DNA of 64,000 nt from a virus (IMGVR_UViG_3300030001_000223:1-64000); one strand, 5' to 3'; positions 36,200 through 47,152 are shown, numbered from the stretch's first letter. Notes: a model not told the origin generated them from the letters alone. Translations and numbers: made by a program.

Positions 36200-39100
36200 G
36201 TGAAAGTAACAGAATCGCAGAATTTGCAGATTCATTTAAAATGGTATCAGCTAGAGTATTACAACAAAAAGAATTAGGTGCAGATTTAGGTATTTCAGAA
36301 GCAGATATGGCAGGAGCAGAAAAGGCATTAACTAAATATAATATATCTATCAGAGAGTCTAATGGGGGGTTAAGAAATTTAGATGATATATTAAAAGATA
36401 CATCGGTTGCTTTTTCAACCATGAGTGACAGTGATAAACAATATGTTGCAAATAAACTAGCAGGTGTCAGACAAACATCAAGTTTTATAGCCATGATGGA
36501 TTCTATGAAAGTTCAACAAGATCTATATGGAAAAGCATTGGCATCAACTGGTGCTTTAGAAGATGCAAATTCAATTAAAGCAGAAAGTTATCAAGGAAAA
36601 TTAAACACTCTTAAAACAACTTTTAATCAATTATCAGCAACAATGATAAATGGAAAAATGTTAACTGGTGGTTTAGATATAGCTAGTGGTTCATTAAATG
36701 GAATTAACACAGTTGCTAGTAAATTAGGTACATTCCCAACATTAATAATGGCTATAACTGGTGCATTAACAATATTTAATACTAAATTTAGAGAAAATGT
36801 TAATATAATTGGTGGAGTAATTCCTGGATATTCAAAACTTACAAATTCTTTAAATGGATTAAAAGAAAGTTTATCAGCACAGGCAATAAAACAAGCAGAA
36901 AATATAAGTACATTAAAAACATTTGAAATGGCATATCAAAGTGGTGGAGTTTCAGTTAAAGGAATGTCTACTCAATTAGCAGGAATGGAAGCTAAATTAG
37001 TAGCAACAAGATTAGCGATGGTTGCTACTACAATTGCCACAGTTGCTATGGAAACAGCAGTAAGTATGGGTTTATCATTAGCAGTATCTTTCGCAATAAC
37101 AAAAATAATGGATTTAGTAAATGCACAAGAAAATTTAAAAAAGTCTAATGAAGAAGTTATATCTAGTTATAAAAGTGAAAAAGAAAGTATAACCAACGCT
37201 ACTAATTTATTGAAGCAAAAAACAGATTTAGAAAATAAAATATCTCAAACCAATGAAGGAACTAAAGAAAACAAAGATTTAAAAGAAAAGTTATTAGATA
37301 TTGAACGTCAACTAGCAACAGCATTACCTAATAGTGTAACAGGATTTGATTCAGAAGGAAAAGCTATATCCTCAAATAATAAACAAATTGAAGAACAAAT
37401 TAGACTAAAAAAAGAATCTATGTTAGCAGATACTATGAAACAATTAGGTAAAAATAATTCTGCAATAGATTTAACGTTAGGATACAATAATGGAGATCTT
37501 AGTAATATTCAGAATACTTTAGAAACGTTAAAAAAAACTAAAGCAGAATTTGAAAGTCAACTTGAAAGTGCTACAACAAATTTTGAAAAGTGGCAAGCAA
37601 AAACAGGAATAGAAAGTTATTCAAAAATGATAACAGATGCAGAATCCAGAATAGCTTCAAATAGAAGTCTAGTATTGCAAGCAGTAGACGCTGGCAAATC
37701 GTATCAACAAATAGCTGATGAAATGGGAGTATCTGAAGATGTTGTAAAAAGTTATGGAAAGGCAGTTCAAGATAATACTGAAAAACAAAAACAAAATTCC
37801 AATCAAATTAAAGAAGCATCAAATCAAACAAAAATTTTAGCACAAGCAAATAAAGAATTAAGTAGTGGTTCTAATCTTAGTACAGATACTATTAGTAAAA
37901 TAGCTGAAATTTATCCTGAAGTTGGAGATAATGCAGAAAAAGCAACAGCAAAAGTTGATGAGTTTAATAATTCTGTAAAAGAAGCCCAAGCAAAGGAAGT
38001 TGAAGATGCAACAACCGCATATACAAAATCAGCAGAAGAAATAGCTAAAGCACAAGGGTTTTTAGATAAACTTAATAAATCTCAAGCTGTAACCCCAGCT
38101 TTAGTTGGTGAAGTTTTAAAAGTATATCCAGAATTAGCAACTAGTTTAGGTAGTGTTACTAGTCTTCAAGAAGGATTAAATAGTAAGATAAAAGAACAAC
38201 AAGTTAGTCAAAATGAAGCCTATTTAACTATGATGTCAGATGATGAAACATTTTATCAAAATAAAATTGCCAATAACGATGAATATAAGAATGCATATAA
38301 TAATCTATTAAATGCATTCGTAGCAGATGGGGAACAAGCATATACTATAGATTTTTCAAAATATAAAACTCTTAACGAACTAAAGCAAGGAACAATGAAT
38401 AGTTTCGGTACGTCTGTTAATAAATGGTTGTCTCAGTATGTAGATGTTAATGCAGATGGCTATGCAGTAGATTTGTCTAATTTTACAGATATAGCAAAAG
38501 CAAAAGTCGCAGTTCTTGCAAAGCTAAATGAAGAAATAAAAAAGATTAATGCAAATTTAGCTGGTACAGAAGCGATGAAATCAGTATTTGACAATACTAA
38601 TCAAAGATTAGAATGGCAAGGAGACACTGATTTACCACAGTCTGATGCTGATAAATTTTTACAAAAATCGAATGATGATGTTATTTCTAAATATAAAACA
38701 AAAATTGATCAATTGAACGGTGCGGTTAAAGAAGTTGATACTAAGTTTGATGGATTTGGTACAAGCATGAAAGGTTTCTCAGGCGGGGATTTAGGTGGGG
38801 CTTCTGATTTTAGTGGAACTGGAGAAGATTCTGGCAAAAAAGGTAAATCAGCAGAAACTTTAGCAAAAGAAGCAGAAGCTGAATTAGTTAAATCAGAAAA
38901 ACAAATGCTTACTGATATTACTGATGCATATAATCAAGCAAAAGATAAAATAGATGATGATATTAATGCAATAGATACATCACTTCAATTACTTGGAGAT
39001 GCAGATGATTCCAATTTTACTCAACGTGTAGATTTAGCTACTCAAAAAATAGCTAAACAAAAGGATGAAGTAACTAATGCAAGTGACCAATTACAAAAAT

Positions 39101-40941
39101 TAAAAGATACAACGGTTACTACAGCAGAAGCACAGAAAGAACTAGAATCAGCTACATTAAAAGCTTCTAAAGAATTACGTACTCAAACTCTTGAAGCGAG
39201 TAAACTTCAAAAAGAATTAGAAAAGACTACACAAGAAGAAATTAAAGCAACTTTAGAAAAACAAAAGGAAATTGATACTGAGACACTTGATGCACAACAA
39301 AAAGCACAAACTGATAGATTAGATGCTATTAAAACTAAACAAGAAACTTTACATCAAGAAAAGTTAGATGCTTTAGATTCTGAAACCAAAGCTTTAGAGG
39401 CGCAATCAACAGCCTTAGACGAACAAAATACTGCAACAGAAAGAGCTACTGAATTAGAAAAAGAGAAGACTGACCTTTTAGAAAAACAACAAGAATTAAC
39501 AAATTTAGAAAGTCAAAAAACTAATCAAGTATATCAAAAGCAAGCAGACGGCTCTTGGAACTTCATGTATGTTTCTGATAAAGAAGCTGTATCTTCCAAA
39601 CAAAAGGAAGTTGATACCGCTCAAGCTACTTTAGATGAAACAAATAGAAAAAATGCTTTAGATGATGCTAAAAAAGAAATAGAAGACCAAAAAAGTGTTA
39701 TTGAAGCAGAAAAAACATCTGAAGATACTGCATACGATAAGAAAAAATCATATTTAGATAAATATTCAGATGATTTAAAAGAATCACAAGAAAGAGATAA
39801 ACAACGTCTTGAAACTCATTATGCTGATATTGATACTTTATCAAAAGAGACATTAAAACAGTTAGAAACAGAATATAATAATAATTGGGATGCGATAGCT
39901 GAACATATAACTACAACTTTGACTGCAACTAAAAAGCAATTAGAAGATTTAACTACATTGAAAGCCAATTTTACAACCACTGAAGCAGATGAGGCTATTA
40001 ATAGTGGTGATGTATCGGGTTATATAAATAAAAATAAAAGTAAAATGACTGATGAAGCTAAAGTAGACGAAAACGAGATAAATACTAATCTAAAGAATAT
40101 TGACACAAGTGCAAAAGTTGCTAATACTTCTATTGATGACTTAACTCAAAGTTATAAAGATTTATTATCTGTAAAAAATAATAATGAAATAACAAATGAA
40201 GATATCACAACTAGAAAGTCACAAGTTAAAACAATAACTAATATAGATTCAGAAGGATTAAATACGTCCTTAAAGAATTTACAAGATACTGATAAGAAAC
40301 TTGAAATTGAGCAAGATACCCATTGTAAAACTGAATTAACAAGACAAAGTAAAGCACAAGATGATGAGTTGGCTAGTTTAAAGAAGTTCTCAGAATCATA
40401 TTTATTAGTTACTAACAAATTCTTAGAATTATTACAAGTAGTATATGACTTCAGATTTAATAATATTACTACAATTGTTAGTGGTGCTGTGAGTAATATA
40501 TTAGAAGCATTGATACAAACTGAAGCAGATTATGAAAAATTTGCTGAAATGTGGAATAAAATGCATAAAGAAGATGACCAAATACCTTCAAGTGTGGATA
40601 TTTCAAGTAATGTATCTGGGACTGCTAGTTATAAACAATCTACTACAGATTATCAAACTGGTAAATTGTCCTTATATTCTGCTGATGCTTTTGAAAAATA
40701 TGCAAGTCAAATTGGAAACGGAATAAGTGAAAGTTTATTAAGTAAGCTTAGTAACTATTCAGCTTCTGTTGGAGTATCAACTAGTACAAGTAATTCATCA
40801 ACGGTAAATAATAAGAGTAATTCATCTTCTAGTAGTACTACTAATGTTAATATTAGTCAACTTGATGTAAATACAAAAGATGCACAAACATTATTAAATC
40901 AATTATTAATAATAGTTCAAAACAAAACAAACTTGAGTTAG
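36200..40941 (+). CDS. Tail tape measure protein, exon 2
   Basis: Continues exon 1 (…GKTG + C + ESNRIAEF…), about 1580 residues. FADSFKMVSARVL is the TP901-type continuation of the core. Hydrophobic segments at about 170-190 and 265-300 of this part fit the membrane-penetrating region. Then long coiled coils, with a segment KQADGSWNFMYVSDKEAV that recurs in the secreted protein at 42692. No peptidase domain recognised. The length sets a tail of roughly 300 nm if fully helical (inference). Terminator GAGTTAGGA/TCCTAACTC at the stop. Confidence 0.85.
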
Positions 40942-40987
40942 GAAAATCATCCTAACTCTTTTTATAAATAGTGAGGTGAATAGAGTA

Positions 40988-41275
40988 ATGGATTTAAATT
41001 TAAATAAAGGTGCGGATATTCTTATAAATGCAATGCAAATCCATTCAAAAAATGAAGTAGATAGAAATGCAATAAAAAGTATGCATAGACAAGGATATAT
41101 AAAAACAGTTTTAGGAAATAATTTATATACTGTAGTTATAGATGAAGAAGATTATACAATAGAAGCAAGAGATGGATTAAATTTATCTGTAAATGATATA
41201 GTTATAATAATGTTGTATAACGGAGATATAAGTAGATCTTGGATAATAGATAAAAAACCAAAAAGATGGAAATAA
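40988..41275 (+). CDS. Small baseplate/hub protein, OB-like
   Basis: 95 residues from ATG 40988 (GAGGTG site). Small beta-barrel pattern (GYIKTVLGNNLYTVVIDEEDYTIEARDG..., then NDIVIIMLYNGD) similar to DUF2577-type hub accessories. Sits between tape measure and hub genes. Confidence 0.6.
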   Translation: MDLNLNKGADILINAMQIHSKNEVDRNAIKSMHRQGYIKTVLGNNLYTVVIDEEDYTIEARDGLNLSVNDIVIIMLYNGDISRSWIIDKKPKRWK

Positions 41276-41310
41276 TTATAAAAACAATATAAGAAAGGAG
41301 ATATTTTATT

Positions 41311-42531
41311 ATGGAAACCAATAATCAACAAATATGTGGATTATCTAGAAATAGAACATTGTCTTGTAGAATAGAATTATTAGATTCAATAAATTATAAT
41401 GTAGTGGATACTTTACAAGGAGAAATAACTACAGGAAGTATAACTTTAACTAATAATAATTCAACAAGCAGTGCAAGTGGTTCTAGTGGAGATGATAGTG
41501 ACAATAGTAATTTTGCAAGAATATCAGGTAGTATTGAATTTATTTTATCTTCTGATTTAGTAATAGATTATTTTAAATTAGATTTAAAACATTTAATACG
41601 ATTGATTGTAATAATTAAAGATAATGTTAGTTCTATATCTGCTTCATATACTTTAGGAATCTGCATTATAAACACTCCTAATATTATTAGAGGAATTGAT
41701 GGAAGTAATAAAATATCTATAAATTTAAATGATTTAATGTCAAATTTTAATGGAGATTTTAGTGGGGAACTCGATCATAAAGTTACAATAGAAGCAAGTG
41801 ATACTACTAGTGCTAATTTATCACAGACTATTCAAGGAATTGCAACTAATGCAGATTTAATGGGGTTAGATATTAGTAAAGTTATATTTGAATCTAATAC
41901 ATATCAAATATTATCTGAAATTACTTGTGAAGTAGGTGGCAAGGTAACGGATTTATTGAAATCATTAATGGATTTATATAAGGGGTATGAATTATTTTTT
42001 AATGCAGATGGTATATTAGTTTATCAAAAAATTAAAAAATATAGTACAGATTATCCTATTCAAGAATATAATAATAGCCCTAATATTATTAGTTATAGTA
42101 TAAAAAAAGATTTTACTAATGTGAGAAATGATATAGTTGTCTTAGGTTGTACTGAAAGTGATACATCTAATAATAATGTTGGTAAACAGTATAAGGGAGA
42201 ATCAACTGAAGAAAATGATAATCACCCTTTTAGTATAAATAATATTGGTAAAAGAAAAAAAGTTATTTCTGATGAAAAGCAATTAACTGATGATTCTTGT
42301 AAAAGTGAAGCAGACTATTGGTTAGATAAATATACAAATTATGCTGAAACTTTAGAGCTGAATATACTACAAGACTTTAGACTAATACCTAATAGAGTTA
42401 TAAAAGTGACATATACAGATGATAATATTTCTATAAATAATAAAAGATATTTAATAAATAGTGTTACTTTTGGATTAAAACCGTCTGATTTATCTACAGT
42501 AAGTTGTTCATTGTTATATGATAATATTTAA
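41311..42531 (+). CDS. Baseplate hub / tail protein
   Basis: 406 residues, AAGAAAGGAGATA site. Pattern of gp27/XkdQ-like hub proteins: beta-rich N-terminus, a helical middle (TDLLKSLMDLYKGYELFFNADGILVYQKIKKY) and a C-terminal LIPNRVIKVTYTDD-type barrel. Directly after tape measure and small OB-like protein. Followed by a 13-bp terminator-like stem (42538-42597). Confidence 0.65.
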   Translation: METNNQQICGLSRNRTLSCRIELLDSINYNVVDTLQGEITTGSITLTNNNSTSSASGSSGDDSDNSNFARISGSIEFILSSDLVIDYFKLDLKHLIRLIVIIKDNVSSISASYTLGICIINTPNIIRGIDGSNKISINLNDLMSNFNGDFSGELDHKVTIEASDTTSANLSQTIQGIATNADLMGLDISKVIFESNTYQILSEITCEVGGKVTDLLKSLMDLYKGYELFFNADGILVYQKIKKYSTDYPIQEYNNSPNIISYSIKKDFTNVRNDIVVLGCTESDTSNNNVGKQYKGESTEENDNHPFSINNIGKRKKVISDEKQLTDDSCKSEADYWLDKYTNYAETLELNILQDFRLIPNRVIKVTYTDDNISINNKRYLINSVTFGLKPSDLSTVSCSLLYDNI

Positions 42532-42537
42532 TAAAAA

Positions 42538-42597
42538 CATAATACTAATAAATAAATTATAAAACAAACGTTGTAATTTTCTTTTATTAGTATTATT
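42538..42597 (+). terminator. Terminator-like stem after hub gene
   Basis: ATAATACTAATAA pairs with TTATTAGTATTAT (13 bp); the long loop contains an 11-mer-like AAATAAATTA. Confidence 0.6.
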
Positions 42598-42626
42598 ATA
42601 TAAGCATACCGAATAAATACAAATTG

Positions 42627-42635
42627 TGGTATAAT
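42627..42635 (+). promoter_or_regulatory. Extended -10 promoter for secreted protein gene
   Basis: TGGTATAAT (42627-42635), a TGnTATAAT extended -10, upstream of the signal-peptide protein at 42692. Confidence 0.6.
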
Positions 42636-42691
42636 ATTCTAAGAAAACAATATGGTGTATTTATATAATGATACTAAGGAGAGTGGACAAT

Positions 42692-43495
42692 ATGAAAAAA
42701 TCTATAAGAAAATTAATAGTTATAGGCTTGATATCAAGTTCAATAAGTATTTTACCATTAGTTGGAGCAAGTGCAGAATGGAAACAAAATTTAGATAACA
42801 CATGGTCAAATACAGATGTTTCAGATGGTTGGTTTAAAGATGATTCAAATTGGTATTTCTTTAAGAATGGAGTTATGCAAACTGGTTGGTTAAAAGATTC
42901 TAATGGAAAATACTATTATCTATCGAGTAATGGAAATATGTTATCAAATACAACTACACCAGATGGATTTAAAGTAGATAATAATGGAGTCTGGATTCAA
43001 AATACAACAATAAATTCAAATAATACTACTAACATAAGTACAAATGTAGCAAATACCGCTAATAGCAATAATAGTTCTAATACTAATGTAACTAGCAATA
43101 CGGATAACAGTACAAAAACCACAGCTAATACGACATTAAATAATACTGGAGTAATTAATGCTAATACAACTAACAATGTTGATGTTACAGTTGATAATAC
43201 CAGTAAAGCTGAGAATGAATATTATAAAGAGTTAAAGAAGAGTGAGCAAAAAAGTGATGATAGTTTAAAAGCATATTATCAAAAACAATTAGATGAAGCG
43301 AGATCAGATTTAGCATCAGCACAACAAGAACTAAGTAATGTTAAAGGTCAATTAACTAACAAGACATTAACAAAACAGTCAGATGGTACATGGCAATATG
43401 TATATGTTGCAGATTCACAAAAAGTAGCACAATGTGAAAAGAAGGTAAAAAGTTGTCAAAGTAATGTTGATTATTATGAGAAACTGGTTAAATAA
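42692..43495 (+). CDS. Secreted cell-wall-binding protein sharing a tape-measure segment
   Basis: 267 residues from ATG 42692 (AAGGAGAG site). Signal peptide (MKKSIRKLIVIGLISSS..., cleavage near ASAEW), two or three choline-binding-like repeats (GWFKDDSNWYFFKNGVMQTGW), an Asn/Thr-rich linker (about 105-170) and a coiled-coil end. LTKQSDGTWQYVYVADSQKVA matches the tape measure segment QKQADGSWNFMYVSDKEAV. Its own promoter and signal peptide suggest a lysogenic-conversion gene. Superinfection exclusion by tape-measure mimicry is a hypothesis. Confidence 0.75.
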   Translation: MKKSIRKLIVIGLISSSISILPLVGASAEWKQNLDNTWSNTDVSDGWFKDDSNWYFFKNGVMQTGWLKDSNGKYYYLSSNGNMLSNTTTPDGFKVDNNGVWIQNTTINSNNTTNISTNVANTANSNNSSNTNVTSNTDNSTKTTANTTLNNTGVINANTTNNVDVTVDNTSKAENEYYKELKKSEQKSDDSLKAYYQKQLDEARSDLASAQQELSNVKGQLTNKTLTKQSDGTWQYVYVADSQKVAQCEKKVKSCQSNVDYYEKLVK

Positions 43496-43522
43496 TTAAG
43501 ATTAGTATATATAGTTTAATTT

Positions 43523-43555
43523 AAGACTTAGATTTATTTCTAGGTCTTTTTATTA
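43523..43555 (+). terminator. Terminator after secreted protein gene
   Basis: AGACTTAG / CTAGGTCT stem (one T-G) followed by TTTTTATTATG, near 43523-43555. Confidence 0.7.
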
Positions 43556-43574
43556 TGTAAGATTAGAATAAAAT

Positions 43575-43805
43575 CTAATCTTCAAGTTTAATTCTATGAA
43601 TTTTAACTTTCTTTCGTTCAACTAAATCATTAATTTCACAATCAAAGAATTCGCATAAAATTTCTAAATGTTCTTTATTGATCATTTTAAAAGTATTATT
43701 TACATAATCACTAATAGTTCCTTGACGTATACCAGTTTGACGGCTTAATTCTCTTTGACCTATATTATGTTGTTCCATTATTTCTTTTAGTTTTAAATGT
43801 ATCAT
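43575..43805 (-). CDS. Xre-family repressor, cassette 2
   Basis: 76 residues, almost entirely the HTH (MEQHNIGQRELSRQTGIRQGTISDYVNNTF). Closest relative in the window is the N-terminus of the repressor at 28714. It is read leftward from an extended -10 promoter (TGGTATAAT on the minus strand, near 43826-43834), with ribosome site GAGGTGATG. Three operators lie between it and the gene at 43959. Confidence 0.85.
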   Translation of the reverse strand: MIHLKLKEIMEQHNIGQRELSRQTGIRQGTISDYVNNTFKMINKEHLEILCEFFDCEINDLVERKKVKIHRIKLED

Positions 43806-43844
43806 ATCATCACCTCAATTATATTATACCATAAAATTTAAAAA

Positions 43845-43933
43845 TGATACGAAAAAAGTTTCAAAAAAGTATTGACACGAAAATTGTATCAATGTATAGT
43901 ATAAATATACCAAGTGATACGAAATATGTATCA
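43845..43933. promoter_or_regulatory. Divergent control region with three 19-bp operators
   Basis: Three palindromic sites of the form TGAyACGAAnnnnGTwTCA: 43845-43863, 43873-43891 and 43915-43933. The second overlaps the -35 of a rightward consensus promoter (TTGACA 43872-43877, 17 bases, TATAGT 43895-43900). The first lies behind the leftward promoter. This is a classic autoregulated repressor arrangement. Confidence 0.8.
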
Positions 43934-43958
43934 AATAAAACTTGAGGAGAGTGTTATT

Positions 43959-44321
43959 ATGGAAACAATTATTAATAATGATTATGAAAGCAACCTACCA
44001 CAAAGAACCATAGAATATTTAGGGTTCTTAAATTTCTTACAAGAACAAAGAGATTGGGATAATGATTTAGTAATTATAAGTGGTGAAGAGTGGGATAAGT
44101 TTTATGATCCTACTACAGATGATGAATATGAAATGAAACTAGATATAGTTAATGTCAAAGACTTCTTTAATAAATTTGCAGAGATAACTAAAACAGACCA
44201 ATGGAAATTTGAGAATTATTTTGTTAGTAGTAAATACATAGATGAATGGACGTATAATACAATGAATTTAATAGTTAAAGTTGATGGATTGAATCAAAGA
44301 TTTATTATTGATTGCGTTTAA
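43959..44321 (+). CDS. Acidic protein divergent from repressor 2 (paralogue of 29788)
   Basis: 120 residues from ATG 43959, with GAGGAGAG upstream; an upstream GTG at 43914 lies within an operator and is unlikely. Shares the C-terminal pattern described for 29788. Repressed by the Xre protein by inference. Function unknown. Confidence 0.65.
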   Translation: METIINNDYESNLPQRTIEYLGFLNFLQEQRDWDNDLVIISGEEWDKFYDPTTDDEYEMKLDIVNVKDFFNKFAEITKTDQWKFENYFVSSKYIDEWTYNTMNLIVKVDGLNQRFIIDCV

Positions 44322-44408
44322 TTAATGGTTATATCGTAGAAATACTTTATAATATATAGGAGTAGAGAATAGATATTAGTAGATAGTCGACGATTTGTTA
44401 ATATTGAT

Positions 44409-44431
44409 AAGTAACAACTTCTAAGTTACTT
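44409..44431 (+). promoter_or_regulatory. Leader hairpin of endonuclease HE3
   Basis: AAGTAAC/GTTACTT, loop AACTTCTAA, followed by TTTTCTACTTTATTT. Unlike the other leaders, no clear second-site complement was found. Confidence 0.45.
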
Positions 44432-44485
44432 TTTCTACTTTATTTAATTATTAGGAGAAATATAATTAAAATGGAGGAATTAGTT

Positions 44486-46114
44486 ATGGAACAATTAAAT
44501 GAGAAAGAATATTTAGAGTATATTGAGAAGTGGAAGCTAGAACATGAAAATAAGATTAAAAGTGGTAAATGCAGACATATATTTTTAGAGTGTTTACCTA
44601 AATTAAAAAATAATAACAGTAAAATAATAAATTGGCAAAAAAGTCCTAAATATGTTATATTTTTTATATATGATAATATCGAAGGCAATATTGAAATTAT
44701 AGAATATAATAAAAATACGAGAAATTTGTTATTACAGTATAATAGTAAAAAAAATAAATTATACACTCATGATTTATTAAATTGTTATATCGAAGGAATA
44801 ATAGGAAGAAGAATATCAAATTTTAAATTAGAAATAGGGGCTCATATTCGGGATATAAAAAGAAATTTAACTATTACAGATAAAGAATATAGACCTACTT
44901 ATAATGATAATGGTAACTTAAGACAAAACGTAAAATGGTATAAATATACTTGTAATAAGTGTGGATGGACTGAAGGTTGGGTGAGAGAAGGTTCATTATT
45001 AGGAGAAAAAACAGGTTGTGGATGTTGTTGCAAAAATAATAAGACTTTAGTTGAAGGAATAAATGATATTCCTTCAACTGCACCTTGGATGATACCATAT
45101 TTTCAAGGTGGATATGAAGAAGCTAAATTGTATACTCATAGTAGTAATGAAAAGATTTTCCCCATATGTCCTGATTGTGGGAGGATTAAAGATAAAAAGA
45201 TGACGATTTCTAAAATTTATAATAGACATTCTATTGGATGCTCTTGCTGTGACAAAATTCCTTATCCAGAAAAATTTGTATTTTCAATTTTAGAACAGTT
45301 AGATTTGGATTTTCAAATACAACTATCCAAATCGACTTTTATATGGTGTAATAAATATAAATATGATTTTTATTTTAAGTTAAATAATGAACTATATGTA
45401 ATAGAAACGCATGGAATTCAACACTATGAAGATTCAAGTGGAGTTTTTACAAAGTCAATTAAAGAAGAGCAAGAAAATGATAGATTAAAGAAAGAATTAG
45501 CTTTATCTAATGGAATTAAAGAAGAAAACTATATAGTGATTGATTGTAGATATAGCACATTGGAGTGGATTAGAGATAACGACAATGGAATGTTAAATAG
45601 TAGATTAAATGAATTGTTCGATTTAAGTAAAGTTGATTGGCTAAAATGTGCCGAATTTTCTTGCTCAAATTTAGTAAAAATAGCATGTAAATTAAAAAGA
45701 GATACTCCTAATTTAACAACAACCGAAATAGGTGAAATAATGAAGTTAGAAGGACAAACTATAAGAAAATACCTAAAACAAGGTTCTGAGATATGGAATT
45801 GGATTAATTATAATGCAAAAGAAGAAATAATGAGAAATGGAAAACGATGTAGTTTAAATTCAGCTTTAAATCCAATAATAATGTTCAAAAATCAAAAATA
45901 TATATATTTGTTCAAATCAGGACGTTCATTAGAAAGACAGTCGGAAAAATTATTTGAAACTAAATTATGGCAAGCTAATATATCAGCAGTATGTCGTGGT
46001 AAAAAGCCACAATACAAAGGATATACTTTTAAATATGTTCAAGACCTAACTTCAGAAGAAAGAATTAAATATGATATAGAAAATAAACTTAAAGAATTAG
46101 AAAAATCAGCTTGA
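44486..46114 (+). CDS. Free-standing homing endonuclease HE3
   Basis: 542 residues from ATG 44486 (GGAGG 10-14 bases upstream); ATG 44471 is the alternative. Same domain order as HE1: CNKCGWTEGW, CGCCCK, CPDCGR, CSCCDK zinc clusters, YDFYF and VIETHGIQHYED nuclease motifs, LTTTEIGEIM HTH and a NUMOD1-like end. Closest to HE1 in length and wording. Placed after repressor cassette 2. Confidence 0.82.
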   Translation: MEQLNEKEYLEYIEKWKLEHENKIKSGKCRHIFLECLPKLKNNNSKIINWQKSPKYVIFFIYDNIEGNIEIIEYNKNTRNLLLQYNSKKNKLYTHDLLNCYIEGIIGRRISNFKLEIGAHIRDIKRNLTITDKEYRPTYNDNGNLRQNVKWYKYTCNKCGWTEGWVREGSLLGEKTGCGCCCKNNKTLVEGINDIPSTAPWMIPYFQGGYEEAKLYTHSSNEKIFPICPDCGRIKDKKMTISKIYNRHSIGCSCCDKIPYPEKFVFSILEQLDLDFQIQLSKSTFIWCNKYKYDFYFKLNNELYVIETHGIQHYEDSSGVFTKSIKEEQENDRLKKELALSNGIKEENYIVIDCRYSTLEWIRDNDNGMLNSRLNELFDLSKVDWLKCAEFSCSNLVKIACKLKRDTPNLTTTEIGEIMKLEGQTIRKYLKQGSEIWNWINYNAKEEIMRNGKRCSLNSALNPIIMFKNQKYIYLFKSGRSLERQSEKLFETKLWQANISAVCRGKKPQYKGYTFKYVQDLTSEERIKYDIENKLKELEKSA

Positions 46115-46208
46115 AAACTATTTAATATAATCCTATTAAAAGCTTTAAATTATATAATCAATCATTTTTATAAAATATAATAAGAATATTATCGTATAAT
46201 TTGTAGAA

Positions 46209-46297
46209 ATATGTTAAAATATAGATATAAACAGATTGATAATTATAAATTGATTTATTATTGTCAAAACTTTACTAATATTTATATTTTAACATAT
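46209..46297 (+). promoter_or_regulatory. 15-bp perfect inverted repeat upstream of PIN module
   Basis: ATATGTTAAAATATA (46209-46223) and its exact reverse complement (46283-46297). An extended -10-like TGGTAAAAT follows at about 46307. A possible binding site for the antitoxin or a large hairpin. Confidence 0.5.
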
Positions 46298-46400
46298 ATA
46301 AGATTGTGGTAAAATTAAAAGGTAATAATTTACAATATAACTATTAAGTTGGTTTAATTGGAATAAAATTCTTGTAATATTATGTTAAGGGGTGTATTAT

Positions 46401-46634
46401 ATGGTTATAAAGAGATATATAAAAAACGTAAGTATATTAAATAAAGATGGGGGTGTTAGTATGGAAAATGTCATTTCTATGGATAAATATATTGAAGATA
46501 CACAATCGAATGAATGTGAATGGGATATAATTAGAAATATATGTCAAAAGGCTATACAAAGAAAAGGATATACATCACAACAGGTTCATGAAATTTCAAA
46601 GAAGATATTAAGAGAGGTACGTGAAGACAAATGA
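46401..46634 (+). CDS. Putative antitoxin of PIN module
   Basis: 77 residues from ATG 46401 (AAGGGG site); ATG 46461 with GGGGGTG is an alternative giving 57 residues. The C-terminal helix (SQQVHEISKKILREVREDK) is the usual toxin-binding end. Its TGA overlaps the toxin ATG (ATGA). No clear DNA-binding fold recognised. Confidence 0.6.
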   Translation: MVIKRYIKNVSILNKDGGVSMENVISMDKYIEDTQSNECEWDIIRNICQKAIQRKGYTSQQVHEISKKILREVREDK

Positions 46635-47107
46635 ATGTAATTTTAGATACTAATATATTTATAGGAGCATTTTTTGAAAATAATAAAGATTGTAGTTTAA
46701 TATTAAAAGAGGAAAAGAATGGTGAATTTGAGTTAATAATGAGCCACGAAATGCAAGAAGAACTTAATAGAATTTTACATAGTTCATTTAAAAAATACGA
46801 ATTCACTGCGAGTCAAATAGAGATAATATTTAAAATGTTATCAAAAGCCTTATTAAGAACAACTAATATTAAACCATCTCATAATTTTAGTAAATGCAGT
46901 GATAAAGATGATAATATGTTTTTCTCTTGTGCTATAGATGGAAATGCTAACTATATAATTAGTAAAGATGCTCATATCCATGCATTAAAAGATGATAAAA
47001 ATCCTATAAAGAATAAAAATAAAGAAGAAATAAAGATATTATATCCAGATGAATTTATTATGGAACTAAAAAAAATAAAATTAGTTGCAAATTTTAGTAA
47101 TCATTAA
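46631..47107 (+). CDS. PIN-domain toxin
   Basis: 158 residues. PIN_3-type RNase: LDTNIFIGAF with the first catalytic Asp, an acidic position in MQEELNRI, and KDDNMFFSCAIDGNANYIISKDAHI with the remaining acidic residues. The active site appears complete. Overlaps the antitoxin gene by four bases. PIN toxins cleave RNA; in a prophage they can stabilise the element or stop other phages. Confidence 0.85.
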   Translation: MNVILDTNIFIGAFFENNKDCSLILKEEKNGEFELIMSHEMQEELNRILHSSFKKYEFTASQIEIIFKMLSKALLRTTNIKPSHNFSKCSDKDDNMFFSCAIDGNANYIISKDAHIHALKDDKNPIKNKNKEEIKILYPDEFIMELKKIKLVANFSNH

Positions 47108-47152
47108 AGAGTTTAGTACAAGCTAGGCTCTTTTATTATGAAAAAATAATAG

